Positions 63,050 through 64,000 of a stretch of 64,000 nt of DNA are shown here, in pieces. The notes below the pieces were generated by a model. It made no database searches. It was not told the DNA's origin and saw nothing but the letters and a program-made list of their open reading frames with translations. A program made the translations under genes and the position numbers. The stretch comes from Prochilodus magdalenae (Eukaryota > Chordata > Actinopteri > Characiformes > Prochilodontidae), in NCBI GenBank assembly GCA_024036415.1, contig JAMWET010006580.1, positions 110,706 to 174,705 on the forward strand. Reading direction: 5' to 3'. Each line of letters begins with the position of its first letter. The stretch's first letter is position 1.

Positions 63050-63181
63050 CTCCCTCTCTCTCTCTCTCTCTCACTCTCTCTCTCACTCTTTCTCTTCTCT
63101 CTCTCTCTTCTCTCCCCATATCTCTTTCTCTCTCTCTCTCTCTCTCTCTGTCTCTCCCTCTCTCTCTCTCACTCTCTCTCT

Positions 63182-63213
<32 letters not shown>

Positions 63214-63219
63214 TTCTCA

Positions 63220-63271
<52 letters not shown>

Positions 63272-63331
63272 GTCTCTGTCTCTGTCTCTCTCTCTCCTCT
63301 CCCTCTCTCTCTCTCTCTCCCTCCCTCCTTC
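62724..63331. repeat. CT/GA dinucleotide tract, about 600 bp
   Basis: Almost pure TCTC repeats broken by TTTG, CCCTCC, GTCTC and CACTC. The + strand is nearly all pyrimidine, a mirror-repeat composition able to form triplex (H-) DNA. Ser/Leu and Arg/Glu frames are artefacts. Confidence 0.96.
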
Positions 63332-63600
63332 AGTAAGTGAATCGCCCACCCGTGTCTCTCAGTGGGTTTGGATTCAGGTGTACGGTGTGGAACAATGACT
63401 GTGGCTTTACCGCGATTAGGGAGCGCTCCCACAAGAGCGCCCCACCCCCTCCAAACATCCACACACATTCTCCCCCAACGCAATTAAATCAAGCTCTATT
63501 TTAATGAGGCGCCTGTTTATTAAGTCCGTTCAGGGACATGCCGACAGAGGATGTTAGCATTTGCTCTCTGATTAGGAAGGCTAAGTAGTCTCAGCTAGGG
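63332..63600. other. Unique island; candidate conserved noncoding element
   Basis: About 270 bp of unique sequence between two arrays, with CAATTAAATCAAGCTCTATT then TTAATGAGGCGCC. Appearance only. Confidence 0.35.
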
Positions 63601-63601
63601 C

Positions 63602-64000
63602 CTGCAAAACCGCAGCACATTCCCGCAACACCGCAGCACATTCCCGCAACACCGCAGCACATTCCTGCAACACCGCAGCACATTCCTGCAACACCGCAGC
63701 ACATTCCCACAACACCACAGCACATTCCTGCAACACCGCAGCACCTTAACCGCAACACCGCAGCACATTCCCGCAAAACCGCAGCACATTCCCGCAACAC
63801 CGCAGCACATTCCCGCAACACCGCAGCACATTCCCGCAACACCGCAGCACATTCCCGCAACACCGCAGCACATTCCCGCAACACCGCAGCACATTCCCGC
63901 AACACCGCAGCACATTCCCGCAAAACCGCAGCACATTCCCGCAACACCGCAGCACATTCCCGCAAAGCACACTTACCCGCAACACCGCAGCATATTCCCG
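63602..64000. repeat. Minisatellite, 21-bp unit CATTCCCGCAACACCGCAGCA (cut by window end)
   Basis: The 21-bp unit is CATTCCCGCAACACCGCAGC plus A, about 19 copies. Variants are CCTGCAACA, GCAAAACCG and an outlier CCTTAACCGCAA at 63743. Its length is divisible by 3, giving Cys/Val/Ala/Gly frames on the complement that are not genes. The array continues past the window. Confidence 0.95.

Noticed and set aside
62680..63398. Ser/Leu-rich and Arg/Glu-rich frames over 200 codons
   Set aside because: Artefacts of the CT/GA dinucleotide tract.
63591..64000. Cys/Gly/Val repeat protein on the minus strand; CRISPR-like look of the 21-bp repeats
   Set aside because: A 21-bp tandem minisatellite with no spacers, in a vertebrate genome.

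Overview
The window is vertebrate DNA, almost certainly from a ray-finned (teleost) fish. The first 16.2 kb holds the 3' end of one gene on the + strand, an ERBB4-type receptor tyrosine kinase (erbb4). Six coding exons are split by GT-AG introns in consistent phase (624-699, 1412-1558, 2239-2336, 2453-2623, 4717-5011, 8906-9753). They encode the end of the kinase C-lobe and the whole C-terminal signalling tail, 1,635 coding bases including the stop. The long 3' UTR probably ends just after an AATAAA at 16178. The fish assignment rests on the protein sequence, on fish-type Tc1-like elements and on the dispersed repeats. I cannot name the species or say whether this is the a or b paralogue.

The introns carry old mobile-element debris: a Tc1-like remnant at 3665-4430, an unclassified dispersed element at 2776-3395 and a MITE-like pair at 5800-6600. 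The erbb4 tail differs from the mammalian protein in three visible ways. The alternative CYT-1 exon was not found, the second WW-binding PPxY site is degraded, and the last exon carries about 140 extra low-complexity residues. The C-terminal PPPPY and the PDZ-binding TVV end are kept.

From about 16.3 kb to the end I see no protein-coding gene. This is a gene desert made of many unrelated tandem arrays separated by unique islands. The arrays are: 42-bp units (16.3-17.0 and 19.1-20.8 kb), a two-word CAGTA/CAGGAACC array (18.0-19.1), a 144-bp satellite (22.7-24.6), an AT-rich 43-bp array (24.6-25.7), three arrays built from one ~40-bp CTAGAGTCATT monomer (26.7-32.2, the last inverted), a 66-bp array probably derived from a transposase (33.5-34.3), a 169-bp satellite (35.7-36.9), a 1.6-kb GATA/GACA (Bkm-type) array (39.7-41.3), a 22-bp CA-rich array (41.3-43.0), a ~140-bp CTAGAAC array (43.5-47.4), a 13-bp array (48.4-48.9), a 31-bp array (58.9-59.5), a 34-bp array (61.5-61.9), a CT tract (62.7-63.3) and a 21-bp array running off the end.

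The CTAGAAC array is interrupted by a nearly complete Tc1/mariner element (44566-46198) with 222-bp inverted repeats and a broken transposase. Next to it lies an inverted duplication that preserves the element's empty target site and has the A-B'-A'-B layout expected of a replication template switch. Three internally deleted Tc1-like copies (32.2, 37.6 and 54.9 kb), one truncated Tc1-like copy (57.9 kb) and four copies of a SINE/LINE-tail-like repeat (48.9-52.9 kb) complete the repeat content. Several unique islands look like candidate conserved noncoding elements, which cannot be tested from one sequence.
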